A stretch of DNA of 45,410 nt. Source: a bacterium (GTDB taxonomy: Bacteria; Bacteroidota; Ignavibacteria; Kapaibacteriales; UBA961). The position numbers were made by a program, and so were the translations under genes. The first letter of the stretch is position 1; every line of letters starts with the position of its first letter. The DNA is taken from contig JALHLL010000001.1 in the NCBI GenBank assembly GCA_022844575.1, positions 5,916-51,325 of the forward strand. Reading direction: 5' to 3'. The notes under the pieces were generated by a model. The model did not search any database, had not been told where the DNA came from, and saw only the letters and a list, made by a program, of their open reading frames with translations. Shown in pieces: positions 8,025-15,966 of the stretch.

Positions 8025-8051
8025 GAAAAATAAAAAATGCGGCTATAGATA

Positions 8052-8552
8052 CTAATCTCCGATTTCATTTTCCTTTATAAATTCCTTAATTGAACTCTTG
8101 GCATAATTACCCTTATCAGGTAAGTACTTAATAAGTTCTTTTAATAAACCAAAGTCAATCAGATAATAGCTATTATTATATTCCATAATGCCCTCTCTTC
8201 CCAAACCAATCGTATCGGCACTTCCATTCTCTTTTGTAATAAGACAAATCATTCTTACTCTGTTGAACGTGTGCGTTATTTCGATTCTTTTTTCACCTTG
8301 TAAGCGATTAATTACATTATAAAGATATAAAAACAGACTATCCTCACCTCTAAGTAAAATATAATTTAAACCACTTCCACACGGATTACGAATTTGCTGC
8401 TTTGTAGTCCAGCCACCCGCAGTACCAAAACGAGAGTCCCATGCCCTGCTACTATATAGAAGACTTACTTCTTTTATATTCATTTCTTGGCAATTCAGAG
8501 ATTTCAATGAAAAAAAAGAAAATAGACATATTAAAAAAATAAATATTTTCAT
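8052..8552 (-). CDS. Secreted protein of unknown family, paralogue A
   Basis: This 166-residue protein has a signal peptide (MKIFIFLICLFSFFSLKSLNC). The start is supported by AGGAAGG upstream, and the gene ends at a good terminator. The C-terminal half aligns with the neighbour at 8739-9281: both have R-x-R-x-IC, a GxADT-x-x-LG motif (GSADTIGLG here), then NNSYYLIDFGLLKELIKYLP and a final FIKE helix. No known domain is recognised. Two related secreted proteins beside an RHS relic could be immunity or adaptor proteins, but nothing in the sequence proves this. The cysteine at 21 might be a lipid site, but the preceding residues fit a lipobox poorly. Confidence 0.75.
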   Translation of the reverse strand: MKIFIFLICLFSFFSLKSLNCQEMNIKEVSLLYSSRAWDSRFGTAGGWTTKQQIRNPCGSGLNYILLRGEDSLFLYLYNVINRLQGEKRIEITHTFNRVRMICLITKENGSADTIGLGREGIMEYNNSYYLIDFGLLKELIKYLPDKGNYAKSSIKEFIKENEIGD

Positions 8553-8738
8553 ATATAAACCTTCCTATAAACTTTACTCTAACACAATGAAGCTGCGGCT
8601 CGATTCCAAATACTAATTTACTTTTTACCAATACCTTTTATCCAAACCCCTCCGTCTGAATTAGTAATTACCTCATACATTACGACAGCACCTAAAGATA
8701 CAAAGGTCTGTATAATATTCTATTTTCATACTTTCCCA
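8553..8738 (-). pseudogene. Short coding relic between the two paralogues
   Basis: A minus-strand frame open from 8719 to the TAA at 8618-8620 reads NIIQTFVSLGAVVMYEVITN, then SDGGVWIKGIGKK and stop. It has protein-like composition but no upstream start or full-length gene. It may be the end of a lost gene of this accessory patch. An internal ATG would give only 20 residues. The rest of the interval (8553-8617) shows nothing beyond the paralogue A ribosome-binding site. Confidence 0.3.
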
Positions 8739-9281
8739 TCACGGATTTAATTTTTTCTTTAATTCTTCCGGTAAATCGTGTTCACTAATAAAATTCAAAA
8801 TACTATACTTCACATCACTTTCCGGTAATCTGTTACAAATTCTGTGCAAAAGCCAAAAATCCAAATAATAATATTTATTATTTAATACCATGAAGGGTGA
8901 TGGACCTAAATATAAAGTGTCGGCTACACCATATTTCCACTTGAATACACAGATCGTCCTGACATGAATCGGATATACCCCCAACTCCTTTTCATTCTTT
9001 ATCTTTTCGATTCTTTTCGCGATATAATTATACAAAGTGTCAGAAGTTTTTTCCTCTAAGGTAATCAGTCTTTCTGCAGAAGGTAAAAGGGAAGCTAACT
9101 GTTTTGCATTTCTTAACGATTTCATTCCAAGAGGTCTTGCCCACGATCCTCCTACATCGACTTGTACTTTTATTAGTATATTCTCTTGAGAAGAAGCTAT
9201 GTTAGTATTGCAACTATGCAACAAAATACAGAGAAACAAGACTATTGTTTTTTTTAAGTACTGATTACTTGTAAGATACAT
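8739..9281 (-). CDS. Lipoprotein of unknown family, paralogue B
   Basis: This 180-residue protein begins with a lipoprotein-type signal ending ILLHSC (cysteine at about 24). It shares with the 8052-8552 product a C-terminal module: HVRTICVFKW, GVADTLYLG, VLNNKYYYLDFWLLHRICNR, and a terminal YSILNFISEHDL. The N-terminal region is not shared. The two are tandem paralogues separated by 186 bases. The family is not recognised. Location is predicted as membrane-anchored in the periplasm or at the surface. Composition is AT-rich like the rest of the patch. Confidence 0.75.
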   Translation of the reverse strand: MYLTSNQYLKKTIVLFLCILLHSCNTNIASSQENILIKVQVDVGGSWARPLGMKSLRNAKQLASLLPSAERLITLEEKTSDTLYNYIAKRIEKIKNEKELGVYPIHVRTICVFKWKYGVADTLYLGPSPFMVLNNKYYYLDFWLLHRICNRLPESDVKYSILNFISEHDLPEELKKKLNP

Positions 9282-9344
9282 AAGGTATTCTTTTCATACT
9301 CATATTACTCGGATCTATAATTTGTCTCACTTTTCACGTGTGTA

Positions 9345-9416
9345 AGTGGCAGCGCACGTTATGCAGCTTATGCCGAGCATAGATTGTTTGCTGCTACTAA
9401 TGAAGGTTTCAAGTAA
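9345..9416 (+). pseudogene. Orphan 3' fragment duplicated from the metallophosphoesterase gene
   Basis: On the plus strand 24 codons read SGSARYAAYAEHRLFAATNE then GFK and stop. This matches GGGARDTAYGEHSLFAATNGGY in the phosphatase gene at 6632-6697. By my hand alignment about 53 of 66 bases agree. No phosphatase sequence precedes it. It is therefore the tail of a second, tandem phosphatase copy, or of a duplicated end, cut off when the 6.8-9.3 kb patch formed. Confidence 0.8.
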
Positions 9417-9423
9417 TTTCCTT

Positions 9424-10155
9424 TTATATCTCGGAATTGAATTTAATAATTTTTTCCCAATCTATAGAGCCATTTTCTTTACAGAATTCAATAGAAAATT
9501 CTCTCGTAAATCTATTAATCATTTGTGCGTACAAGGTGTCAAATTCATCGTTTTTCTCTTTTGCCTTAAATCCTAAAGGCTCTATAATTTCAAGAAAAAG
9601 ATTCTGTTCTCCTGAGATAAATTCCCAAAATCGTTGACCGCAATACTTAAAGTGTTCGCCTTTATCAGGATTATTGTCTTTTCCATAACAACATCCGTTT
9701 ATGGCAACAATATTCAATCCCGAATTACTTGTACGTAACGCTTTTTTGGCTGTCTTAAAATCGGAAACCATTTTTGCCATTTGCGAACTATTTCCCCAAT
9801 TCGGACCGGACTTAATTGTTACAATGTAACGTATTCTATCATTATCAAACTCCAAGTCAATTCCCGTGATACCCGATTTCTTACCATCATATACTTTACT
9901 ATTTATAAAGATAGCCAAACCCTCTAACCAATCTCCGAATATGGTCTCTTCATTAGAAGAAATATGAGCATCTATTATTCCCCGAACAATTTGCTCGGCT
10001 GTTAAAACGTTTTTTGCCTTAAAAAGATACGGGTTCTTTCTTTTGAGAACTTTCGATAATTTCAGTTCATCCAAACTCTGAATGCGCTTCTTGTGAAATG
10101 TCCCTATATTTTCCTCAACGTATTGCGATACGTCTGCCCGATTTAGTTTTTTCAT
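9424..10155 (-). CDS. PmeII-family type II restriction endonuclease
   Basis: The 243-residue sequence matches my memory of the PmeII-type restriction endonuclease family. It has LKRKNPYLFKAKNVLTAEQI (about 38-56), a FGDWLEGLAIFI helix (E78), GIDLEF (D100), YIVTIKSGPNWGNSSQM (K115) and INGCCYGKD. The D100...T-I-K115 arrangement resembles a PD-(D/E)XK nuclease core with a non-canonical residue before the lysine. It would cut unmethylated invading DNA; the recognition site is unknown. The start at 10155 has GGAAAG upstream and lies 41 bases inside the end of the methyltransferase gene, so translation is coupled with the methylase made first. Confidence 0.8.
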   Translation of the reverse strand: MKKLNRADVSQYVEENIGTFHKKRIQSLDELKLSKVLKRKNPYLFKAKNVLTAEQIVRGIIDAHISSNEETIFGDWLEGLAIFINSKVYDGKKSGITGIDLEFDNDRIRYIVTIKSGPNWGNSSQMAKMVSDFKTAKKALRTSNSGLNIVAINGCCYGKDNNPDKGEHFKYCGQRFWEFISGEQNLFLEIIEPLGFKAKEKNDEFDTLYAQMINRFTREFSIEFCKENGSIDWEKIIKFNSEI

Positions 10156-10993
10156 TGCGCTTTCCGTTATCCAAATGAAATAAGTCCGTTTTTTTCAGTT
10201 TCTTTCTCACCATTTCATAGTATTCGGGAACAATATCAATCCCTATGGAATTTCTACCCATCCTATCGGCTACTATTAATGTTGTACCGGAGCCCATAAA
10301 CGGATCAAGAACGGTGTCACCTTCTTTTGTAAAAAGCTTTATAAACCATTCGGGCAACTCTTCGGGAAAAGCAGCACTATGGTTTTTATTATTGCACTCG
10401 GTTGCCAAATGCAGTACATTGTTCGGGTATGCCATATCCCTTTTTAACCAATTGGATATATTCTTACCGAAGCCACTACCCACTTTAGAATTGTCTCTTA
10501 TTTTATCCGTTTCCGAAAGATTTTTTAATCGGGATTTCGCCCAATCGCCCATCGGAACCATAACCGCTTCCTGATACATATTAAATTTTTTGCTTTTATT
10601 AAATTGTAATAAACGCTCCCAAGAATCACGGAAACGGTTAGGCCATTTACCCGGGTAACTGTTTTTTTTATGCCATATAAACTCTTCAGTCCATAACCAC
10701 CCTTGCTTTCTCATCTCCATAATAAGTTCCATTACATAGGTACTTCTTTCCCCTTCAACAACTTTTTCCTTGATATTCAGAATAAAAGTGCCCGATGGTT
10801 TCATCACCCTCAATAATTGCTCGGAAATCGGTAAAAACCATTCCACGTACTTATCGGGGTGTATGCCACCATATGTACTTTTCCGTTGGTCGGCATAAGG
10901 GGGCGATGTAACGATTAAATCAATGGAGTTATCACTCAGTAATTGTAATTGTTCTTTACTGTCGCCTAAATATATATCTGTCTGTATTTTCAT
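10115..10993 (-). CDS. Type II site-specific DNA methyltransferase, beta class
   Basis: This 292-residue methylase has the catalytic motif TSPPY at about residues 29-33 and the AdoMet-binding motif DPFMGSGTT at about 230-238, followed by GIDIVPEYYEM. Catalytic motif first and AdoMet motif last is the beta-class order. SPPY is frequent in N4-cytosine enzymes but N6-adenine cannot be excluded. A specificity region lies between (WHKKNSYPGKWPNRFRDSWE). It protects host DNA from the overlapping restriction enzyme. Its own promoter is recognisable upstream at 11054-11084. Together the pair is a compact mobile-type defence cassette at the edge of the accessory patch. Confidence 0.9.
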   Translation of the reverse strand: MKIQTDIYLGDSKEQLQLLSDNSIDLIVTSPPYADQRKSTYGGIHPDKYVEWFLPISEQLLRVMKPSGTFILNIKEKVVEGERSTYVMELIMEMRKQGWLWTEEFIWHKKNSYPGKWPNRFRDSWERLLQFNKSKKFNMYQEAVMVPMGDWAKSRLKNLSETDKIRDNSKVGSGFGKNISNWLKRDMAYPNNVLHLATECNNKNHSAAFPEELPEWFIKLFTKEGDTVLDPFMGSGTTLIVADRMGRNSIGIDIVPEYYEMVRKKLKKTDLFHLDNGKRNEKTKSGRRIAIR

Positions 10994-11053
10994 CTTTCAT
11001 TCGTTTTACTACACCGATACCGATATTATCTTATATACCAAGTAAGGTTTAAG

Positions 11054-11084
11054 CAAACTTACCTATTGCGGTTAATTTTGCCAA
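11054..11084 (-). promoter_or_regulatory. Bacteroidota-type promoter of the restriction-modification operon
   Basis: On the minus strand TTG (11082-11084) is followed after 20 bases by TAAGTTTG (11054-11061), matching the -33 TTG / -7 TAnnTTTG consensus of Bacteroidota. The predicted leader to the methyltransferase ATG is about 55 bases. Confidence 0.7.
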
Positions 11085-11189
11085 GATAAATCTCTTCTTT
11101 CGTAAATCGATTAATTATTGTTACAGTGTAGGGCGACGGATAAGGCAAAGTAATACTGTATGGTTGAAAACACCGAATTCATAAAACAA

Positions 11190-11219
11190 AAGGGCGCATT
11201 TCCGAAGAAATACGCCCTT
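11190..11219 (-). terminator. Intrinsic terminator of surface-protein module 1
   Basis: aagggcg plus attt pairs with aaat plus cgccctt across one mismatch and a six-base loop. On the minus strand it is followed by TTTTGTTTT. It ends the 11253-15911 gene. The sequence between stop and hairpin contains the 20-base element also found after the 19097-21184 gene. Confidence 0.8.
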
Positions 11220-11221
11220 CT

Positions 11222-11241
11222 TTTCCGTGTGGGGTATGGAG
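11222..11241 (-). repeat. 3' element copy 1 (TTTCCGTGTGGGGTATGGAG on plus strand)
   Basis: These 20 bases are identical to 19062-19081. Both copies lie between the stop codon of a KRE9/beta-helix T9SS gene and its terminator hairpin. Coding sequence of the two genes has diverged far more, so the identity is notable. Confidence 0.85.
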
Positions 11242-11252
11242 GGAAAAGTATT

Positions 11253-14200
11253 TTATTTTTGAACAGTAAGCGGAAGTGTTACCGTTTCATCGCCGGTTTG
11301 TAAACGAACAAAGTAAACACCATTACTCAAATCGCGTGTTGTTATCGCAAATTGATATTGACCTGCCGTCTGTGTTTCCGAGAACAGATTTGAAACAACT
11401 GTTCCGAGTGAATTAACAATACTTACGCTCACATTTTCACTTACAGTAAGCGTATATTGAACTATAGCGCGTTCTTGTGCCGGATTCGGGTATATAGTCG
11501 AAGAAACAACTGTTGTTTGTGACGGTGTTTCTTCATCAACTCCTACTACCGGAATTTGTGCTTTATATTCAGCATTGATAGGGTCATATTCAGTCCATTC
11601 GGCATCCCAACGTTGCAAGCCCATAGCACCGCGGAATGTAACTCTCTCGAAGTGACTGTCATCAATTGCAACCGCTCCGTCTTTCGTAAAGTTTGCACCC
11701 GTTAGCATCGGCGAATTGTCAATTGTCATAGGGTTAAACTCCACAATCTCAAATGGACTTTGGAGCATTGCTTTGCTCGGCGAGCTCTTATCAATAACAT
11801 TATTAAATTTCGCCGTTGTAATCCAGTCCGTATTCATACCGGCAGGAGGCGTTCCGCCCGCAAGGTTTAATATCGTAGAACGAATACCGTATATGGCATT
11901 ATTGCGTATTTGTAATGAATCCGTTAACGCCGCATTCATCGTCGGGACTTGTGCAATTTCAATACCGCGACCCCATCCCATAATCAATGAGTTAAATACC
12001 GATGTACGTGCATTTCTACGTATTTGAAGCCCTGCACCATAACGCGGATTCGGTACTTTCGATGTATCGTTAATAGGACCGATTGCGGTCAAGTTTGAGA
12101 AGATAGGACTTGTTAACGGTTTTCTTGTCGAACCGTTTGCATCATTATCCATTTCCATTACTTGGCTTGTACTTTGGTCGGCACGATTAGGGTGTCTTTG
12201 TGCAATCGCAAATTGAACTCTACCGCTCCAACCATTATCTCCATCAAAGTCATCATCAAGTGCAGCTATCGAGATAAGATGTTTAGCGTTTACAGTACCG
12301 CCAAACCATTCATAAGAATCATCATTGGCATAAGAAACCTGAACATTGTTCATAACCGTTTTACGACCCACTGCGCCCATTGTTAAACCGTTAAGCTCCT
12401 GATTTGGCTGTAATGCCAAACCACCGAATTCAATACGAACATATTCAAGAATACCGCTACTGTCATTATCATCATTACCGCCAAAATACCAGCGTGTTTT
12501 ATTATTCGGGTCGGCAACGCCGCCTTCCATTGCTGCTTCGCCACCCGGATTATTGATTGTAGCCTTTCCGAACATGAGTAAACCGCCCCAGTCACCGGAT
12601 TCGCGTTGACCCGGAGCTGCAAGACTTGAGAATATAATAGGAAGTTTTGCAGTACCTTTGGCAATAATTTTTCCGCCACGATTTACAACCAATGCACAGT
12701 TTTTACCTACAGAATCGCCAAGTATAATCGTTCCCGGAGGTATTACCAATACACCGCCATTATCAACGTGTACATAGCCGCGTAAGCCGTAAATTTTAGT
12801 GTTTGAAAGCTGTACCCGTTTACTTATGCCACCGGTAATAAACGAATCCACTTTACTTGCCGCAGGACGGAAAATTGCAAAAGGATTATCGCTTATATCA
12901 TTCTTCGTTTCATCCGATAAAAGTATCATACGGATATATCCCGTATTCGTTAATTGATCGGGAACGAGGAAGCCGCCAACAATACGACCGCGACGAATAG
13001 TACTGCTTCTATTACTGTCAATGATGTTTTCAAGACCTTTAATAACATTCCATGGGCCACTTGCAGATGCACCATATTCAAAGCGATAATGACGACGATA
13101 GCCGCCTACGGTATCATATGTAATATCAATCGAACGACCGGGACGATAACGCTCGCCTGAACCTGCACCCGGTGTAAGAATACGTACGGTACCATCCACA
13201 GGTTTATCAACGGTAATAGTAAACGGTTTTTCATTCTGCGATGAAATAGCATCAACAGGGTTACCGTTTGCAGCCAAAGCTGTCATACGTACATATCCGC
13301 TTGTAGTTGCTACATTCGGTACAGTAAATCCTGCCATAACTTTACCGCGCATTGCTCCTTCATCCAAAACATTTACTGCACCGGTAACATCATTCCATGG
13401 GTCGGTATCATTCAAACGATATTGGAAACGGAAACGCGAACCTGCTGTAGCTGTTGTATCCCATACCAAATCCACTTTGGAACTACCTTTTAATGTAGTT
13501 TCGCCTGCCGGTTGTAATAATTTGATACCAACTATACGAAAAGCTTGTGGGTTTGTAGAATATACTGTTGTCGGTGACCCGTTTTCATTAAGAATAGTCA
13601 TTCTCACATAAGCAGTTTCCGCAGGTGTATTCGGTAAAATCAAACCGTCAGCAAGAAAATGCTCACCTTTATCGATAACTGTTTCAGCACCCGGAATCGT
13701 CGTCCACGGACCATTTTCCGAAGTGGCAAACTCAAAGCGAAGTTTCACATCAAAAGGATTCTGTCCAGCCGGCTCCTGTCTCCAAACTATGCTTTTACGT
13801 GTTCCTACACGATATACTTCACCGCCTGCAGGAGATGTTAATGTCATTTTCAAAATGGTAATTGGCCCGAGAATACTTGCCGCATCGGGGTTAACAGTGC
13901 CGTCGCGACGTAATGCTACCATTCTGATATACCCGTTATTTGTTGGAACTGAAGGTACGCGAAAACCATTCACTATGCGCCCGCGGGTACTGCCTTCATC
14001 GGTAATATCTTCGGCACCTTGTATATCAGTCCATGGTCCTTCAATCGAAGTGGAAAATTGGAATTTATAACGCAAACCGCGTGAACCGGTCGTATCCCAA
14101 GCTAAATCAGCCGTTGTACCTACAATATATGCCTGCCCCGTTACAGGTGCTGTTAAGCGAAGTGAAGCACCGGAAACAGTCGGAGCACCGGCTATATACG

Positions 14201-15911
14201 GAGCATTAATCGGATCGTAATTTGCCCATTGATAATCCCAACGAAGCCCGTCTCCAAATGCACCGCGATGATTTACTCTTTCAAAAAACGGAGCATCAAT
14301 AGCAGCAAAACCATCACGTGTAAACGAAGCACCGTTTAATACGGGCGAACCCGGATTCGGCACGGCACTAAATGCTATATCGGAAAAAGGGTTCTCTAAT
14401 TGTGCTGCCGAAGGATTATTGGAAGCATCATTGATATTGTTAAATCTCGCGGTACTTATCCATGAAGTCGTCATACCGGCAGGCGGTGTACCACCTGCAA
14501 GATTTAACCATGTTGTTTTAATACCAAACCATGTGTTATTACGAATCTGTAATGTATCATTATATGCAGCGTTCATGGTCGGCACTTGAGCTATTTCAAA
14601 ACCGCGAGGCCAACCGAGAAAAATAGAATTAAAAACAGCAAGTAGTGATGCACGGCGGATTTGCATAGCAGCACCAAAACGCGGATTCGGTGTTTCCGAA
14701 ACATTTTGTAATGGGCCTATAACCGTAACATTCGAGAAGATACCCGATGTACGCGGTACGCGGAATGAACCGCTCGCATCATTATCCGATTCAAATGCTT
14801 GACTTGTTGACTGGTCGGCACGGTTTGCGCTCCGTTGTGAAACCGCAAATTGTACCCTACCACGCCATCCATTATCCGCATCAAAATCATCATCAAGACA
14901 TGAAGTAGAAATAATATGTCTTGCATCAACCGTACCACCGAACCATTCAAAGGCGTCATCATTAGCATAACTCACCTGTACATGATCCATAATCGTACCT
15001 CTACCGACACCGCCCATTGTCAAACCGTTCAATTCTTGATTAGGTTGCAAGGCGATACCACCGAATTCGATACGTACATAACGCAGAATACCGCTATTAT
15101 CATTATCATCAGTTCCGCCAAAATACCAGCGTGCTTTATTATTCGGATCGGCAACGCCGCCTTCCATCGCTGCTTCTCCACCCGGATTATTGATTACCGC
15201 TTTACCCAGAATGATCATTCCTCCCCAATCACCCGGAGCACGTGAACCCGGCGGTGCACTGCTTGTGAATACAATAGGCGCATCGGCACGACCATCGGCA
15301 ATAAGTTTACCGCCACGATTAATAATGAGTGCCGAGTTAACACCTACCTGATCGCCGACAACTATAGTACCCGGTTCAACAACTAAAGTTCCACCGGCAT
15401 CAACATGAAAATACCCTCTTATCCCGTAAATTTTATCACGGGTAAGTGTACGTGTTTCGCCTCCGGCTACAGCGCCCTGCAAGTATTCATCAATTTTTGT
15501 TGTCTGCGGTTGCTCGATTTTAAAAGGAAACTGATTGATACTGGTTTTCGTATTATCGCTCAATAAAACCTGACGTATATAACCGGTGCTTGTAGGTGTT
15601 GCAGGAACGCGAAACGCGCCGATAACACGACCCGCCCGAACGGTACCGCTAGCGTTACTATCTACAATATTGGAAGCACCGCTGATAGTTGTCCACGGTC
15701 CGGATGCCGAAGTTGAAAACTCAAAACGATAACGTGGACGCGGCGTTACACTTGACGGTGAGGTCTCATACACTAAGTCCACGGAGTTACCCGCTCGGTA
15801 GCTCTCATTCGGAGCTGCGCCCGGCGATAGAAATTTTACGGTCTGCGAAAAAGAGACCGAACCCGTCATACACAAAAGTATAAGTACGGAAATTGTAATA
15901 CGTTGATTCAT
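11253..15911 (-). CDS. Giant T9SS-sorted surface protein with five KRE9-like and two beta-helix-like regions
   Basis: The 1552-residue product has a signal peptide (MNQRITISVLILLCMTGSVSFSQ). Five Ig-like repeats of KRE9/KNH type follow the pattern xxLTPxxGxxYxxGxxxDxxxDT...FxxSxxGPW. One is N-terminal and four lie together at about 575-1015. Two long right-handed-helix-like regions lie at about 137-565 and 1020-1455, each with KIYGLRGYxHVDxGGxLxxxPGTI, GDWGG, AAMEGGVADPNNK, DDNDxSG, EWFGGTV and LDDDFDxDNGW. The last about 80 residues (IYPNPAQERAIVQY...) are a T9SS type-A sorting domain. The two halves are an internal duplication. Acid-rich DDDFDADNG-type loops suggest calcium binding. It follows a TBDR gene by 55 bases and should be its surface partner; the ligand is unknown. 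Confidence 0.88.
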   Translation of the reverse strand: MNQRITISVLILLCMTGSVSFSQTVKFLSPGAAPNESYRAGNSVDLVYETSPSSVTPRPRYRFEFSTSASGPWTTISGASNIVDSNASGTVRAGRVIGAFRVPATPTSTGYIRQVLLSDNTKTSINQFPFKIEQPQTTKIDEYLQGAVAGGETRTLTRDKIYGIRGYFHVDAGGTLVVEPGTIVVGDQVGVNSALIINRGGKLIADGRADAPIVFTSSAPPGSRAPGDWGGMIILGKAVINNPGGEAAMEGGVADPNNKARWYFGGTDDNDNSGILRYVRIEFGGIALQPNQELNGLTMGGVGRGTIMDHVQVSYANDDAFEWFGGTVDARHIISTSCLDDDFDADNGWRGRVQFAVSQRSANRADQSTSQAFESDNDASGSFRVPRTSGIFSNVTVIGPLQNVSETPNPRFGAAMQIRRASLLAVFNSIFLGWPRGFEIAQVPTMNAAYNDTLQIRNNTWFGIKTTWLNLAGGTPPAGMTTSWISTARFNNINDASNNPSAAQLENPFSDIAFSAVPNPGSPVLNGASFTRDGFAAIDAPFFERVNHRGAFGDGLRWDYQWANYDPINAPYIAGAPTVSGASLRLTAPVTGQAYIVGTTADLAWDTTGSRGLRYKFQFSTSIEGPWTDIQGAEDITDEGSTRGRIVNGFRVPSVPTNNGYIRMVALRRDGTVNPDAASILGPITILKMTLTSPAGGEVYRVGTRKSIVWRQEPAGQNPFDVKLRFEFATSENGPWTTIPGAETVIDKGEHFLADGLILPNTPAETAYVRMTILNENGSPTTVYSTNPQAFRIVGIKLLQPAGETTLKGSSKVDLVWDTTATAGSRFRFQYRLNDTDPWNDVTGAVNVLDEGAMRGKVMAGFTVPNVATTSGYVRMTALAANGNPVDAISSQNEKPFTITVDKPVDGTVRILTPGAGSGERYRPGRSIDITYDTVGGYRRHYRFEYGASASGPWNVIKGLENIIDSNRSSTIRRGRIVGGFLVPDQLTNTGYIRMILLSDETKNDISDNPFAIFRPAASKVDSFITGGISKRVQLSNTKIYGLRGYVHVDNGGVLVIPPGTIILGDSVGKNCALVVNRGGKIIAKGTAKLPIIFSSLAAPGQRESGDWGGLLMFGKATINNPGGEAAMEGGVADPNNKTRWYFGGNDDNDSSGILEYVRIEFGGLALQPNQELNGLTMGAVGRKTVMNNVQVSYANDDSYEWFGGTVNAKHLISIAALDDDFDGDNGWSGRVQFAIAQRHPNRADQSTSQVMEMDNDANGSTRKPLTSPIFSNLTAIGPINDTSKVPNPRYGAGLQIRRNARTSVFNSLIMGWGRGIEIAQVPTMNAALTDSLQIRNNAIYGIRSTILNLAGGTPPAGMNTDWITTAKFNNVIDKSSPSKAMLQSPFEIVEFNPMTIDNSPMLTGANFTKDGAVAIDDSHFERVTFRGAMGLQRWDAEWTEYDPINAEYKAQIPVVGVDEETPSQTTVVSSTIYPNPAQERAIVQYTLTVSENVSVSIVNSLGTVVSNLFSETQTAGQYQFAITTRDLSNGVYFVRLQTGDETVTLPLTVQK

Positions 15912-15966
15912 AAAAATACCTTAAAGGTTATTTAATAAATACTGTTTCTGAAATATGAATTTATAA

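Noticed and set aside
6794..9423. Intact integrative element or prophage
   Set aside because: No integrase, attachment-site repeats or phage genes were seen. The patch is better explained as a decayed toxin/immunity-type locus.
9346..9576. Plus-strand 76-codon frame
   Set aside because: Its start lies in the phosphatase fragment in a different frame, and the rest is antisense to the restriction endonuclease gene.
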